Assembly: GCF_000209165.1 (NCBI RefSeq)
Contig: NC_009068.1
Coordinates: 2,170,001-2,234,000 of the forward strand
Direction: 5' to 3'
Length of the DNA: 64,000 nt
DNA from: Scheffersomyces stipitis CBS 6054
Lineage: Eukaryota > Ascomycota > Pichiomycetes > Serinales > Debaryomycetaceae
The notes below the pieces were generated by a model. The model did not search any database. It had not been told where the DNA came from and saw nothing but the letters and a program-made list of their open reading frames with translations. The translations under genes and the position numbers were made by a program. Below are positions 39,661 to 49,737 of this stretch, piece by piece (position 1 is the stretch's first letter; each line of letters starts with the position of its first letter).

Positions 39661-41028
39661 TCATTGTCCCACAGTCTTGAGATAGACATCTGTACCCCAG
39701 CCATAGTAGCTCTGAATAGTTAAACTTCCCTTTGTGTTGGGAAGTATCCCGTCTTCGTCTGGGATGGTGTCATTAAAGATTTCTACGTAGTTTTTCAGCA
39801 AAGGCAACCCGTACCCCATTCCAGCCACAACATTTCCAGCCAATCCTGGGGGTACATTCAAAGTTTTGTAGGCTTCGCCTTCATTAGTCTCAAACGTTGA
39901 AAACGAGTAGTCAAATATGTGTCTCAATACTTTTGGGGGAATACCCTTACCTTTATCTCTTATTCTCAATTCCAAATAGGAAGGAGACTCTGAGATAGAG
40001 ATTGTGATTTGTACCGGATCTTCAATTCGGTTCTCGATATGGGCTCTGAACGAGTTCTTAAACACCTCTCTGAGGATATAGTCCAAATGGTATTCGATGT
40101 ATGGGAAGTATAGCAAGTCTTCCTCATTCTTCGATCGCAAGTCTGGCTCCAGTCGACTCCAATAGTTGATTGGGTAGAGATTTGTATCGATGTTGACTGG
40201 AACGGATTGGTCGTATTTCAATAAGAAGATGTCATTGACAGCGTCCGCGTTCTTTTTGATTACGTCAGGTAGATGTAATACCTTGATGACACCATTGTAC
40301 TTTCCGCCTTTTTCGTAGTCGCTCTTGCCTGTTATAGACTTGGAAAGCTCGATGTGTTGATGGGCTATCAAACGCATACTGATTCTCTCTTTGAGATGCT
40401 CGTCCAAGAATGCCGTGATCTGTTTGGAAGTGAGCAAGTCCAGGACCTCCTGGAATCCCTTCGAGAGGCTGGGCAATGTATCGGCGTGGGCATCTATGAA
40501 CTCCGACAACACTTTCATGGTAAACTTCTCGTTTTCCTCTAGCGTGGTAGGAGGGTTGAGAGAGGCTGTGAGCAACGAAGACATCGTTTGCAAATAAGTA
40601 TTGTAGGATTCGGAGATCAGCGGATTGAGCACTACCAAATACGGCAAGTTCCTAAACTGTTTGAGACGTCTGGCATTGTAAGCTAACAAGTATTCGACGG
40701 TTTCAATTGCATTCTGGAGAATGAAGGTAGAAGTAAGCTTTCGAGATTGATCATACAATCTTTCGATGGAGAACTTGGGCAATTGCTTTTCAGCATAGTA
40801 GTAGATGGGTCTTTCCAATAGCAGTCTGATCTTGTACTCTTCAAGAAAACGTTCCTGTTGTTGTTTCCAATTGCAATTGTCATCGGCAGTGGAAGATGGC
40901 TCAACTTGTGGAGTAGTTGATAGTGATCTGAGATGGATATTTCTTCTGAGAATATGAGCAAGAGGTTTCCTCACGGAACCATTGATCTTTACCATTGGCT
41001 GTACCAGTCGTATATACGAGCGTATCAT
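39661..41028 (-). CDS. Mitochondrial pyruvate dehydrogenase kinase family protein
   Basis: 455 residues of the PDK/BCKDK family, protein kinases with a GHKL-type ATP site that phosphorylate the E1 subunit of pyruvate dehydrogenase (yeast Pkp1 and Pkp2). The N-terminus is basic and acid-poor (MIRSYIRLVQPMVKINGSVRKPL), as for mitochondrial import. The family N-domain has EHLKERISMRLIAHQHIELS. The ATP lid pieces are in order: the N box REVFKNSFRAHIENRIEDP, the G1 box LRIRDKGKGIPPKVLRHIFDYSFST and the G2 box VAGMGYGLPLLKNYVE, then the GWGTDVYLK end. I cannot decide between Pkp1 and Pkp2 by eye. It is divergent from JHD1. Confidence 0.9.
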   Translation of the reverse strand: MIRSYIRLVQPMVKINGSVRKPLAHILRRNIHLRSLSTTPQVEPSSTADDNCNWKQQQERFLEEYKIRLLLERPIYYYAEKQLPKFSIERLYDQSRKLTSTFILQNAIETVEYLLAYNARRLKQFRNLPYLVVLNPLISESYNTYLQTMSSLLTASLNPPTTLEENEKFTMKVLSEFIDAHADTLPSLSKGFQEVLDLLTSKQITAFLDEHLKERISMRLIAHQHIELSKSITGKSDYEKGGKYNGVIKVLHLPDVIKKNADAVNDIFLLKYDQSVPVNIDTNLYPINYWSRLEPDLRSKNEEDLLYFPYIEYHLDYILREVFKNSFRAHIENRIEDPVQITISISESPSYLELRIRDKGKGIPPKVLRHIFDYSFSTFETNEGEAYKTLNVPPGLAGNVVAGMGYGLPLLKNYVEIFNDTIPDEDGILPNTKGSLTIQSYYGWGTDVYLKTVGQ

Positions 41029-41708
41029 TGTGAATGTGCAAACTATTAGTATACAAGTTTAAGAAAATAGACGACTATTTCCTTTGCTACTGGAAAAAAG
41101 AAGGAACTGGAAAACCCTGTTATGCTCTTGGTGAGAGTTCGATAGTGAGAATACAGCGACAAAAGGAATTCTTAGTGTTGACTCACGAGACCGCTAGTCC
41201 GAAAAATAGTTTCTACCGAGACACTCAGTGATTTAGACTACAGTATTTCTGATAGTGAGAGAGATTGACTTATTTGGAGAGTAGAGAATAGATTGATATC
41301 GTCTCTTTCGGTGAAACCCATCAGTATGGTATTAAGATGTGACCGTAAATCCATTGACTTTACTTTCACTAAAGCAGTCTTATCAGCTCCGTCCCTGTGC
41401 TGGGAGACTCGGACAATTCTTTTTTGGTCTCTCCCAAATGGTCTCACTATATTCGCATTAGCTTTTACCGAGCTAAATGCCATAAGCTCGTACGTTAAAT
41501 AATTATGCACTCTTGTCATAAATCTTTTATTCTTTATATCATTTTCTGTGCCTTTCCCAGTCTTCCCTTCTCTAGTATAAAGTCTTCATAACACTATCCA
41601 GTTGCACAATTAACATTGCATTTGCTCCTTATCGTTAATCTTGTTGAGTTCTTACAATTGGACATAGTCGTTATTTCCTGTTACCCCATTATTCAGTCCT
41701 CTTAGTAT
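41029..41708. other. Divergent intergenic region, kinase gene and JHD1
   Basis: 680 bp between two divergent starts, so it holds both promoters. No clear TATA or named site can be defended, and the short open frames here have no recognisable content. Confidence 0.5.
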
Positions 41709-43205
41709 ATGAAGAAATCAAAAGATTCCTGCCCACTCTGTACTTCCTCTCCTTTGGAGGATTCGAAAAATGTCTCTGACATTTCGTGGTTGCAATGTGA
41801 TTTGTGCAAACAATGGTTCCACGCCAGTTGTCTTAAACTTCCTGCCATTGAGATCAACAGCCTCCATTCCTACCATTGCACCCAATGTGCTAAGAAACAT
41901 GGCCCCTCAGTTCATCGTCGTAAATCAAAACGCACCAAGTTGAAAATTGACTACGTTGCTCTAAATGACGGTGATGTGTTTGCCGTTGACAAAACTTCTC
42001 ACCCCCATGTTCCCAGCTTCCACGACTTTCCCGTCGATGCTAACAGTTGCACAGATCCAAAATCTGGGGCTAATCCTTATATATATATCTCAGATGTACT
42101 AACCAAGCAATACGCTCTTGAAACTCAATTGAGCAAACCAATCTTGGTCCCCGACGCCAATTTGGACGTAGTGGGTATGAAACTACCTGTTCCTAAGGAG
42201 CAGCTCACGTTGGACTACATAACTGAAAAAGTAGGTGAAGACGAACCAGTAGAGGTAATGGATGTATTATCTCAACAAGGAGTTCATCCGGGATGGAATA
42301 TGGGCCAATGGCGAGATTACTTCCATACTGACGAAATGAGTCGGGATCGAATCAGAAACGTCATTTCTCTAGAGATATCGCTGGTAGATGATCTCGGTAG
42401 AACCTTTTCACGGCCTCAATTGGTTCGTGATATGGATCTTGTAGACAAAGTGTGGAACAAAAATGATAGTCAGGAGCGGTCAAAGGTGACTAAGTATTGT
42501 TTGATGTCGGTGAAGAATTCGTTCACCGACTTTCATATTGATTTCGGAGGTACCTCGGTATATTACACTGTCTGTAAAGGTTCCAAAACTTTCTTGATGT
42601 TCCCACCTACAAGTGACAATTTAGAGTTATACACAGCGTGGTGTTTGGAATCAAACCAAAACTTCATTTGGTATGCCACCTATTCACGAGCCATCCGCGG
42701 TAAAAGAACAACCCCTCAAAATGGATTCAAAGTTACTCTTGCTCCCGGTGACTTGTTCATCATACCAAGTGGGTGGATCCACGCAGTGTTCACTCCTGAA
42801 GATTCTATTGTCATAGGTGGTAACTTCCTTACTCTTCACGATATGAGCACTCAGTTGAAGATCAACAATGTAGAAAAAGTCACAAAAGTGCCGTCCAAGT
42901 TTCGTTTCCCCATGTTCAACAAGGTGGTATGGTTGACCAGTTGGTACTATCTCAACCATAAACTGGAATTTGCAGCCGATCTTTACGTTGAAAATGAACG
43001 AGAAATAAAAAATGAAGAAGACACCGTGAAGAATCACAAATTGGAATTCACCCTTCTCAAAGACTTAGCAGACCATCTAAAGGGGCATTTGGAGCTCAGC
43101 AAGAGCAACCAAACGGCTCGTCGTAGTATTCCTGTTGATGTCATTGGCAAAGATGTGGTGGGTCATATTGTCAAGTTGGAGAACTGGATGAACGACTATA
43201 GGTGA
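41709..43205 (+). CDS. JHD1: JmjC histone demethylase with PHD finger, Jhd1-like
   Basis: 498 residues. Jhd1 demethylates histone H3 Lys36 using Fe(II) and 2-oxoglutarate. A PHD zinc finger opens the protein (about residues 9-65), with CPLC, CDLC, WFHASC and CTQC as zinc ligands. The JmjC core has the iron ligands H-x-D at residues 276-278 (FHIDFGGTS) and a second histidine at about 358 (PSGWIHAVF), with KGSKTFLMFPPT and the substrate-side WYATYSRAIRGKR between them. All iron residues are present, so it should be active. Length is near S. cerevisiae Jhd1 (492). The ATG at 41709 gives no signal peptide, as expected of a nuclear enzyme. Confidence 0.92.
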   Translation: MKKSKDSCPLCTSSPLEDSKNVSDISWLQCDLCKQWFHASCLKLPAIEINSLHSYHCTQCAKKHGPSVHRRKSKRTKLKIDYVALNDGDVFAVDKTSHPHVPSFHDFPVDANSCTDPKSGANPYIYISDVLTKQYALETQLSKPILVPDANLDVVGMKLPVPKEQLTLDYITEKVGEDEPVEVMDVLSQQGVHPGWNMGQWRDYFHTDEMSRDRIRNVISLEISLVDDLGRTFSRPQLVRDMDLVDKVWNKNDSQERSKVTKYCLMSVKNSFTDFHIDFGGTSVYYTVCKGSKTFLMFPPTSDNLELYTAWCLESNQNFIWYATYSRAIRGKRTTPQNGFKVTLAPGDLFIIPSGWIHAVFTPEDSIVIGGNFLTLHDMSTQLKINNVEKVTKVPSKFRFPMFNKVVWLTSWYYLNHKLEFAADLYVENEREIKNEEDTVKNHKLEFTLLKDLADHLKGHLELSKSNQTARRSIPVDVIGKDVVGHIVKLENWMNDYR

Positions 43206-43309
43206 AGTATTGTATTTATATTGTATTATGAATAGAGACTATATGTACACTTTTTATTAAATTATAGATTTATACCTTTAATACCCGATTAAAATTCCTT
43301 ATGGTCAAC

Positions 43310-44560
43310 TTATAAGTTTAAAGTTTGGCCCTTCTCTCTGGCTGCTTCACCATACTTCTTGATTCTGATGGATTGGACGGCAATGAAACCTGAGGTGTCT
43401 TCTGGAGAGAAACCGGTCAATTCATCCATGGAAGATTCAGTTTCGTCGTACAACTTTTCGGTTTCCGAAGATCTACCCAAGATGGTCAAAGAACCCTTGT
43501 AGGCTCTGGCTCTGACTTGACCGTTAACGGTGATCTGGGATGGAGGGATCATAGATCTGACATATTCGCACTCAGGAGTGAAGTACATACCGTTGTACAA
43601 CAACTTGGAATAGGTGACGGAGACGAATTGGTCTCTGATAGCACGGACTTCACGGTCCAAAGTCAAACCTTCCAAATCAATGTGGGTAGATCTCAAGATG
43701 GTCAATCCTGGGGTTTCGTAACAACCTCTGGACTTGATACCGATGAATCTGTTTTCGACAATGTCGATTCTACCGACACCGTTTCTTCTGGCCAAGGCGT
43801 TAGCTTCGAGGAACAATTCAACAGATTCGGTGATAACCTTCTTACCTCCATCCAAGATCAACTTGACAGGCAATCCCTTTTCAAAGACAACAGTAAAGTC
43901 TTCTGGGGTGTCTGGAGCATCGGTTGGGTCAACTGTCAACTTCCACATGTCCTTTGGAGGAGTGGTGTCTGGGTTTTCCAAGATACCGGCTTCAAAGGAG
44001 ATGTGAGCCAAGTTTTCATCGGTGGACCATGGCTTAGCCTTGGTTTGAGCAACGGGGATGTTCTTGGAGGCAGCGTATTCCAACAAATCGTTTCTACCGG
44101 CGAATCTGTTGAAGAAAGCTGGGTCTCTCCATGGAGCGATGACAACGACATCTGGCTTCAAGGCGTAGAAAGACAACTCGAATCTGACCTGATCGTTACC
44201 CTTACCGGTACAACCGTGGGAGACAGCGAAACAACCGTTTTCTTCAGCAACTTTAATCTGGGCCTGTGCAATAACTGGTCTAGCCAAGGAAGTACCCAAC
44301 AAGTATACATTTTCGTAGATTGCATTGGCTTGAATGGCTGGGAAGCAGACGGATTCGACGAATTCCTTTCTGACATCCACAACGACGAACTTGGTGGCAC
44401 CAATGGCCAAAGCCTTCTTTTCAGCAGCTTCAAAGTCTTCTTCCTGACCGATGTTGGCCAAGAAAGCAATGACTTCATAACCTTCTTCCAACAACCAGGC
44501 TAAGATGACCGAGGTATCTAAACCACCGGAGTAAGCCAAACAAACTTTACCTTTAGACAT
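43310..44560 (-). CDS. ARG1: Argininosuccinate synthase
   Basis: 416 residues, close to the yeast enzyme (420). It joins citrulline and aspartate using ATP in arginine biosynthesis, in the cytosol. The N-terminal P-loop-like motif is VCLAYSGGLDTSVILAWL. Further marks are SHGCTGKGNDQVRFE, in the citrulline/aspartate site, and APWRDPAFFNRFAGRNDLLEY. The C-terminal part carries TPECEYVRSMI and the GQVRARAYKG segment. It starts at the ATG at 44560. A Gcn4-type site lies upstream (44736-44742), which matches general amino-acid control of ARG genes. Confidence 0.97.
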   Translation of the reverse strand: MSKGKVCLAYSGGLDTSVILAWLLEEGYEVIAFLANIGQEEDFEAAEKKALAIGATKFVVVDVRKEFVESVCFPAIQANAIYENVYLLGTSLARPVIAQAQIKVAEENGCFAVSHGCTGKGNDQVRFELSFYALKPDVVVIAPWRDPAFFNRFAGRNDLLEYAASKNIPVAQTKAKPWSTDENLAHISFEAGILENPDTTPPKDMWKLTVDPTDAPDTPEDFTVVFEKGLPVKLILDGGKKVITESVELFLEANALARRNGVGRIDIVENRFIGIKSRGCYETPGLTILRSTHIDLEGLTLDREVRAIRDQFVSVTYSKLLYNGMYFTPECEYVRSMIPPSQITVNGQVRARAYKGSLTILGRSSETEKLYDETESSMDELTGFSPEDTSGFIAVQSIRIKKYGEAAREKGQTLNL

Positions 44561-44735
44561 TGTAGCAAATATTACAGAAACAAACGAGTGTTAATTGATG
44601 AAGAGGAAAGAGAGACTGGAATGAAAAATTTTCTCTCCAGGAATTTTTCACTCCTTTTATACACCGAAAATTTTGCGGCCCATATGAGCTCGACGATAAC
44701 GTAGCGCGCTTAATTTTCAATTACCCAATTAGGAG

Positions 44736-44742
44736 TGACTCA
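44736..44742. promoter_or_regulatory. Gcn4-type site TGACTCA upstream of ARG1
   Basis: A perfect TGACTCA about 176 bp before the ARG1 start, with a TATAC-type element near 44656 between them. Gcn4 activates ARG genes through this sequence in S. cerevisiae and Candida. Confidence 0.65.
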
Positions 44743-46231
44743 TACTTCTCTCACTTAGGCCGGATCCAGGGCGGGCACGACCCACTAATGTAAAAATTTT
44801 CAGTTGCCTTCTGCCAGCCTTTCAACAACTGTGGAATGTGAATGATGGCGGCATCAATAAGATGGGAAAGGAAAATTTTCACCATGCATTGAACATTTGA
44901 TAGATACGAACGAAAACAATTCTCTTACATAATTAAGAATCTTGCAAAAATCTTACTTCACGAAACAGCATGATGATAGTCACATGATCGCATCTCCTGT
45001 GTTCGGATTTCGATACTGTATATTGAATCCTTAAGTCTTTTAGGCTTAATATTTAAGCTGGCTACGTCGAAGTTGTTTCTACTGAAATCCCTTGCATTAA
45101 CAGCTTGCTATGAAAGCTCAGATTTGACTCGCTTCCTAGGAGGCTTCTAGGTTCCTTAGGAAATTCTGTTAGCTAAATATATAGACAAATTCTCGAGGCG
45201 AGAATGTGAAAAATTTTCACGAGATTCCAACTGCCCAAAATGGGATCAACTTGGTCGGGAAATGTACATCTAGACCCATACCAAGTAGGACCAACCATCG
45301 CAGTTACATCATATGGCTAAGCCTTCAACTTCGTTAAACATTCTTGAAGTTGATGGAATATAATGTAGGATCAATGTCGTACCACAGCGACATTATACGA
45401 CATTTGGATTGAATTTCCAACATCCTGTGATGGATTGAAGGCACAGATTGTATAAAATTCAATAGTCTGTAGAAGGTGGAAAAAATTCACCAGTCATTAT
45501 CATATGTTGGAACACGTTTCGCTTTGTTAAGCTCTTCTTAGGCTATTCTGGTGAAACTGTCTATCGGATACCAGTTTTCTATATGTAGAGGTAGCAAATT
45601 AAGCCAATATTACAGCTGTATCCCTCTATAATAACCAACTTTGATCCTTTCTCAGCCATTTTCTTTACTAGGCGCTTATGTCTGTAAAACTTGTGGCTTT
45701 AGGTTGGTAGTATTCTCTTAAGTTCAGAAATTGGAACAGTGTCAAACTTCTTTAGAAGTATTATACTTTGAATGAAAATTTGTACATAATTTTTCAGCCT
45801 TGAAAAATACCCTACTCCGCAATAGAATTAACTAACTAAGGATTGCAGCCATTTTGAAATGTATTTTCTCATGAGGCTTGGTCTATATTTAACTTATCTG
45901 TACTGATTTTTTCACGATTTCAAACTTCCAGCAAATGTCTCTTTCGGGGTCCTTTGACAGTCTCCTGTACCTGCGAAATGACGGATATGGACTATAACGA
46001 AGAACGTATATTAGATGATAGCCAGAATACACGCCTATTCTGTAACTTGTAGTTCATATAAAGTATTCTCGTAGAACTTGGATATTTCGAATGAACCTTG
46101 TTTCAGAGTTTTTCCAAAATTTCTCATATTTCAGTCCCAAAATAGACATTTACATATCCCTGGCGGATGCGAAAATATTCCGGTACTCTTTTCTAAAGCG
46201 CCAGTTCTCATTGTCTTTTGAGATCCAAACG
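44743..46231. other. Intergenic region between ARG1 and the spliced gene
   Basis: About 1.5 kb. The frame of the next gene is open back to an ATG at 46091, but the signal peptide starts at 46232, so this part is probably leader. An ACTAAC followed by TTGCAG (45829-45846) looks like an intron 3' end, but no matching donor or exon was found. Nothing else is recognised. Confidence 0.45.
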
Positions 46232-46967
46232 ATGAATTTGGGCATAGCAGCTTGGTTTATTATGGCCGCTGTCTCTGGATTCCAAACTGCCACAACCAGA
46301 CGGATGTCGCTAGAAAATTTCCTTGACTTTGGCCCCCTATGTGTATGTCAAGAACAGTTTCCCAACTAAATGCAAGATTCTTAACCACCATACTAATTTC
46401 TCCAGACCAGCCAAAAGTATATGGAGTGCCACTTGAGAGCCCAGGAGAACTTTCAACAGTGTGGTCCTAAGGATAGACTGTGTAGCTGCTACTATGTGGA
46501 GGTAGTCTACAAAGAGTGTATCAAGTTATGTCCAACATATGTAAGACTTATGGGAAATGAGAGATATTGAAGTTATACTAACAAGTTTCTTATAGCACCA
46601 CGAAACTTTCTATCGGCTCCGGAGCCTCTGCTCTGACGTTCCTTCAGTGAAGTTTCCTTCCAAAGAGAAGAGTCAAGGAGAAGAACCTGCTTCGTGCTCC
46701 TTCAATAATACAAAGTACATGCCCTCGTCTGGTGCTACGGAAACGGCTCCGACACCTGGCGGCTCTGGAAATGCAACACTAACTGGCTGGAACGGTGCGG
46801 CATCTGTCAGTATCCGCGACAACTGCAACTTACAGCACCAGAAAAAGATTCCAGACATTCCCAAAGGAGCAGACTGGGCCCAGATACTGCGCTCCACATC
46901 TACATTGTACATGAGGTTCGGACCAGTATTGGTAGCTTCTTTAGCACTTACTATGTGGCTCCTCTAA
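46232..46967 (+). CDS. Cysteine-rich GPI-type secreted protein, three exons
   Basis: A gene not seen by single-frame reading: exon 1 46232-46342, exon 2 46406-46540, exon 3 46596-46967, 205 residues in all. Both introns have good yeast signals and join the frame exactly. The product begins with a signal peptide (MNLGIAAWFIMAAVSGFQT). Eight cysteines follow with spacing C-x7-C-x10-C-x6-C-x1-C-x9-C-x3-C-x14-C, all in exons 1 to 3 before a Ser/Thr/Gly-rich part, and the protein ends in a hydrophobic tail (FGPVLVASLALTMWLL) like a GPI signal. The spacing loosely resembles CFEM domains but not closely enough to assign one. An ATG at 46091 in the same frame would add 47 residues; 46232 is preferred for the signal peptide. 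Confidence 0.8.
46343..46405 (+). other. Intron 1 of the cysteine-rich gene
   Basis: 63 bp with donor GTATGT (46343), branch TACTAAT (46391-46397) and acceptor CCAG (46402-46405). Phase 0. Confidence 0.82.
46541..46595 (+). other. Intron 2 of the cysteine-rich gene
   Basis: 55 bp with donor GTAAGA (46541), a perfect TACTAAC branch (46576-46582) and acceptor TATAG ending at 46595. Phase 0. The branch-to-acceptor distance is the normal short one. Confidence 0.87.
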
Positions 46968-47637
46968 GAGCTACTTAAAGAATATACAAGCGAACACTTC
47001 CATACCGGAATGAACAAAATAATGTAGGGGGACGAGAGTCACCACACGTGATGTGAGTCTGAGTCTGTTTGTGACTAGTGAGTCTTGGCGAGGAGAAAAA
47101 AGACTGGTCTGACTCAACTTCCAACTGTAGAATGGTCTTCTAATTAAAGAGTCAAATAGCCGATATTACCAACTGGTGACTGTCCAGCATATCCCGGTCG
47201 TCTCCAGTTATTCTTTGTAGTACGTACTGTTTGTCAACAAGCAGCCCATACCATTTTAGTTGGAGTTTCGTCTCTTTCCCCAGTATCTGAAGAGTCCCCA
47301 CTCCGGAGCCGCACACTGGTAGGACTCAAGGGAAAAGATTTTCCGCTCCTAGCCACGGCAACTGCAGAGTGCGAGTTGATTCGTAGTCACACAAATTTTT
47401 TTATTAATCATCAGTAGACTCATAAACAACCACAAGTTCAGGAGGGCGATAACCAGAAAAATATACGTATCGGTACTTTCTAACCTGGTTTAGTCTAAGT
47501 CGATTAGAGAGTTTGTCCAAAAACCAACTTTCCGTAGAAAAATCCGAAAACACAACAGCAACAACAAAAGTTAATAGAATCGAGTCATCTTCAACCGCAA
47601 TTTTCACCAGAATAACTTTTCAAGTTTGTTTCAGGTG
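46968..47637. other. Intergenic region before the VHR1-like gene
   Basis: 670 bp. A CACGTG sits at 47045-47050, and TTTCAG directly precedes the VHR1-like ATG, which could mark a leader intron, but no clear donor and branch pair was found. Confidence 0.45.
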
Positions 47638-49737
47638 ATGAACGAAACCATGCTGATGCCGATAAAACTAGATCCGAAAGACTTGGAGCAACAAAAACGG
47701 CTTGGAGTTACGAACTCTATCCGGGCTAAACTCAATTTTCTCGATGAAAGACTCTGGAAAAGGTTCTCTGCCAGAAGATTGGAGCTCATCGACACACTTG
47801 ATTTGAGCTCTAAAAAGGCCTCGGAACAAGATGCCGAAATAAGGAAGGTGGCCGAGGCCCTCCGCGTTGAATTCAATTACAACCCAGACTACGAGTCCGA
47901 TTTCGACAAGTTGGTTCGTGCAGCTGTTCAAAGCGTGAGGAGAAACAGAAAGAGGTCGTCGAAGTCGAAGCGAAACCACAATGAGGAAGGAACAAAAAGA
48001 CCTCGGATTATTGATTCTGTAGTGATACCTCCGACCTATGATAACCCAGATATAATTAATAGCTACTCTGGACTTCCGAATACGACGAGTCCACCAGACT
48101 CTCTCGGGCTCCAAAGACCAAACTACCATGAGACTGAGACCGAGTATAGTGATCCAAATGATTCCCACAATACACACAATGGTAAAACCAAGTTCCTTTC
48201 AGAGATATCTCGGTTGAACTCTGATTCCAATGATGATATTTATGACCTTAGCTACCCCAGAGCTAAAAACTTCACTGCTAATGACAAGGCTCGTGCCACC
48301 ATAGATTCCATGATTCGACCTAGAATAGGAAACCCTGTTTCCAGTGAAGTTAAATCTGTAGTCTCTGTCAGTGCTACTGTTGCATACAACGGACATTCTA
48401 ATAAGTACTCGGGTACTGTTAGTGGTGCCAATAGCTCGATATCAAATCCAATTTCTTCGCATACCACTAGATTGCCTCCCATAACAGATCTTCAGATCGA
48501 CTCAAGACTACCGCATATGGATGTTACTGCTGCAAAGGGGATCATTATAAATCATATTGAAAGATCCAAGTCTTGTTCTGAAAGCATTAGCAAGAAGTCA
48601 GAAAACCTACAGGCTCTTGGTCAATCAGTAATGTCTGCTTCAATCGCTTATGTATTCGAGAAGTCATTTGAAGCTGTTAATGATACTTCTGTAGAGTACT
48701 TAAGGTCTAAGTTGAACTCGGAGACGTTTTTGTCGCGATTTTTCCGGGAGTTAGATCCCAACGTCACTACATCTATAACTGATGAAATTGCAGTTATTTC
48801 GTTATACACCTTGTTGGGTGGATGTGTGAAAGACTTTGGCTTCGATACTATCTTAGTTCCATTGTGTGAGATAATCTACGTTTCAATCCTCCAGCAATAT
48901 CCTCTCATCTCGAAGAACTCGACGCCATTCCGTAGTGCCGATTACTTGAAGCCCTCGGAATACTCGAACTCCTTGAGTTCTTTGGCTGCAGTAGCTTCCG
49001 ATCTCCAAAGTCAAGAGGTTGACCAAGTTTCTTCAAACTCCGAGCTGCATCGGTTACCTCTTTCCCCTCCGTCGCTGATTGGTGCCGTGAAAGTGCCTAC
49101 TTCCAGTGCTACAGCTACGGTTACGAACACTACAAATACCACAAGCACAAGCCTAAATACATCTTCCACCTCCATGTCTATACCACCACCTCCACTTCCC
49201 CTTCATACCGGCTCGAATCTCCTCATTCCCGAGCCCAAGTACAGAAAGCAAGTCTATCTACACTATTTGTCCCAAGCACTTGAATTCTCGTACTTGACCA
49301 AGAACTCTGCTCCACCTCGGTTCATTGAACTTCTTGAGAATGCTCGTTCTGCGTTCAAGCTAGCACATCTGCCCGACTCTATACTTGGGTTGAGAGACGT
49401 TAAGACGGGCAATATCATCCAGACAGACTTCGACTTGGAGCGAATCTTCCGCAACGAAGAGAAGATCGAGTTGGAAGTGTTTGCCCAGCGATCAACTGCC
49501 ATCCCCATTTACGAAATTACGTCTACAGTAGTGCCAAGTCGCTACGGTGGAAGCGAATCACCCAAAATCATATTGCCTCCTCCATTTGGAAATAGACCCC
49601 ATTTGTCTCATTCTCGGTCGCCTACTGGAGAACAAGGAGTAGGAGATCATCCTAGACCCGGATTTAATTTCCTCTCCAACTCCGACGACATGACACCTCC
49701 TCCGCCGTTGCTTCCCAAATTCCAGCCGCTCTTGTAG
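47638..49737 (+). CDS. VHR1: VHR1/VHR2-family transcription factor
   Basis: 699 residues from the ATG at 47638; the frame is open a little further back, but position 47626 is TTG. The N-terminal domain (about residues 12-90) reads as the Vhr1 DNA-binding family: GVTNSIRAKLNFLDERLWKRFSARRLELIDTL, KKASEQDAEIRKVAEALRVEFNY. Vhr1 in S. cerevisiae activates the biotin transporter VHT1 and BIO5 through a vitamin-H response element when biotin is low. The rest is Ser/Thr/Asn-rich and disordered, with basic patches (RRNRKRSSKSKRN) that may be nuclear signals and proline-rich ends. A structured segment lies at about 340-415. It sits directly upstream of biotin-dependent ACC1. I cannot separate Vhr1 from Vhr2. 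Confidence 0.78.
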   Translation: MNETMLMPIKLDPKDLEQQKRLGVTNSIRAKLNFLDERLWKRFSARRLELIDTLDLSSKKASEQDAEIRKVAEALRVEFNYNPDYESDFDKLVRAAVQSVRRNRKRSSKSKRNHNEEGTKRPRIIDSVVIPPTYDNPDIINSYSGLPNTTSPPDSLGLQRPNYHETETEYSDPNDSHNTHNGKTKFLSEISRLNSDSNDDIYDLSYPRAKNFTANDKARATIDSMIRPRIGNPVSSEVKSVVSVSATVAYNGHSNKYSGTVSGANSSISNPISSHTTRLPPITDLQIDSRLPHMDVTAAKGIIINHIERSKSCSESISKKSENLQALGQSVMSASIAYVFEKSFEAVNDTSVEYLRSKLNSETFLSRFFRELDPNVTTSITDEIAVISLYTLLGGCVKDFGFDTILVPLCEIIYVSILQQYPLISKNSTPFRSADYLKPSEYSNSLSSLAAVASDLQSQEVDQVSSNSELHRLPLSPPSLIGAVKVPTSSATATVTNTTNTTSTSLNTSSTSMSIPPPPLPLHTGSNLLIPEPKYRKQVYLHYLSQALEFSYLTKNSAPPRFIELLENARSAFKLAHLPDSILGLRDVKTGNIIQTDFDLERIFRNEEKIELEVFAQRSTAIPIYEITSTVVPSRYGGSESPKIILPPPFGNRPHLSHSRSPTGEQGVGDHPRPGFNFLSNSDDMTPPPPLLPKFQPLL

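Noticed and set aside
45829..45846. Intron 3' end before the three-exon gene
   Set aside because: ACTAAC and TTGCAG are present, but no donor and no upstream exon fit.
47626..47637. VHR1-like start at TTG (47626)
   Set aside because: The first ATG is at 47638 and precedes the conserved domain.
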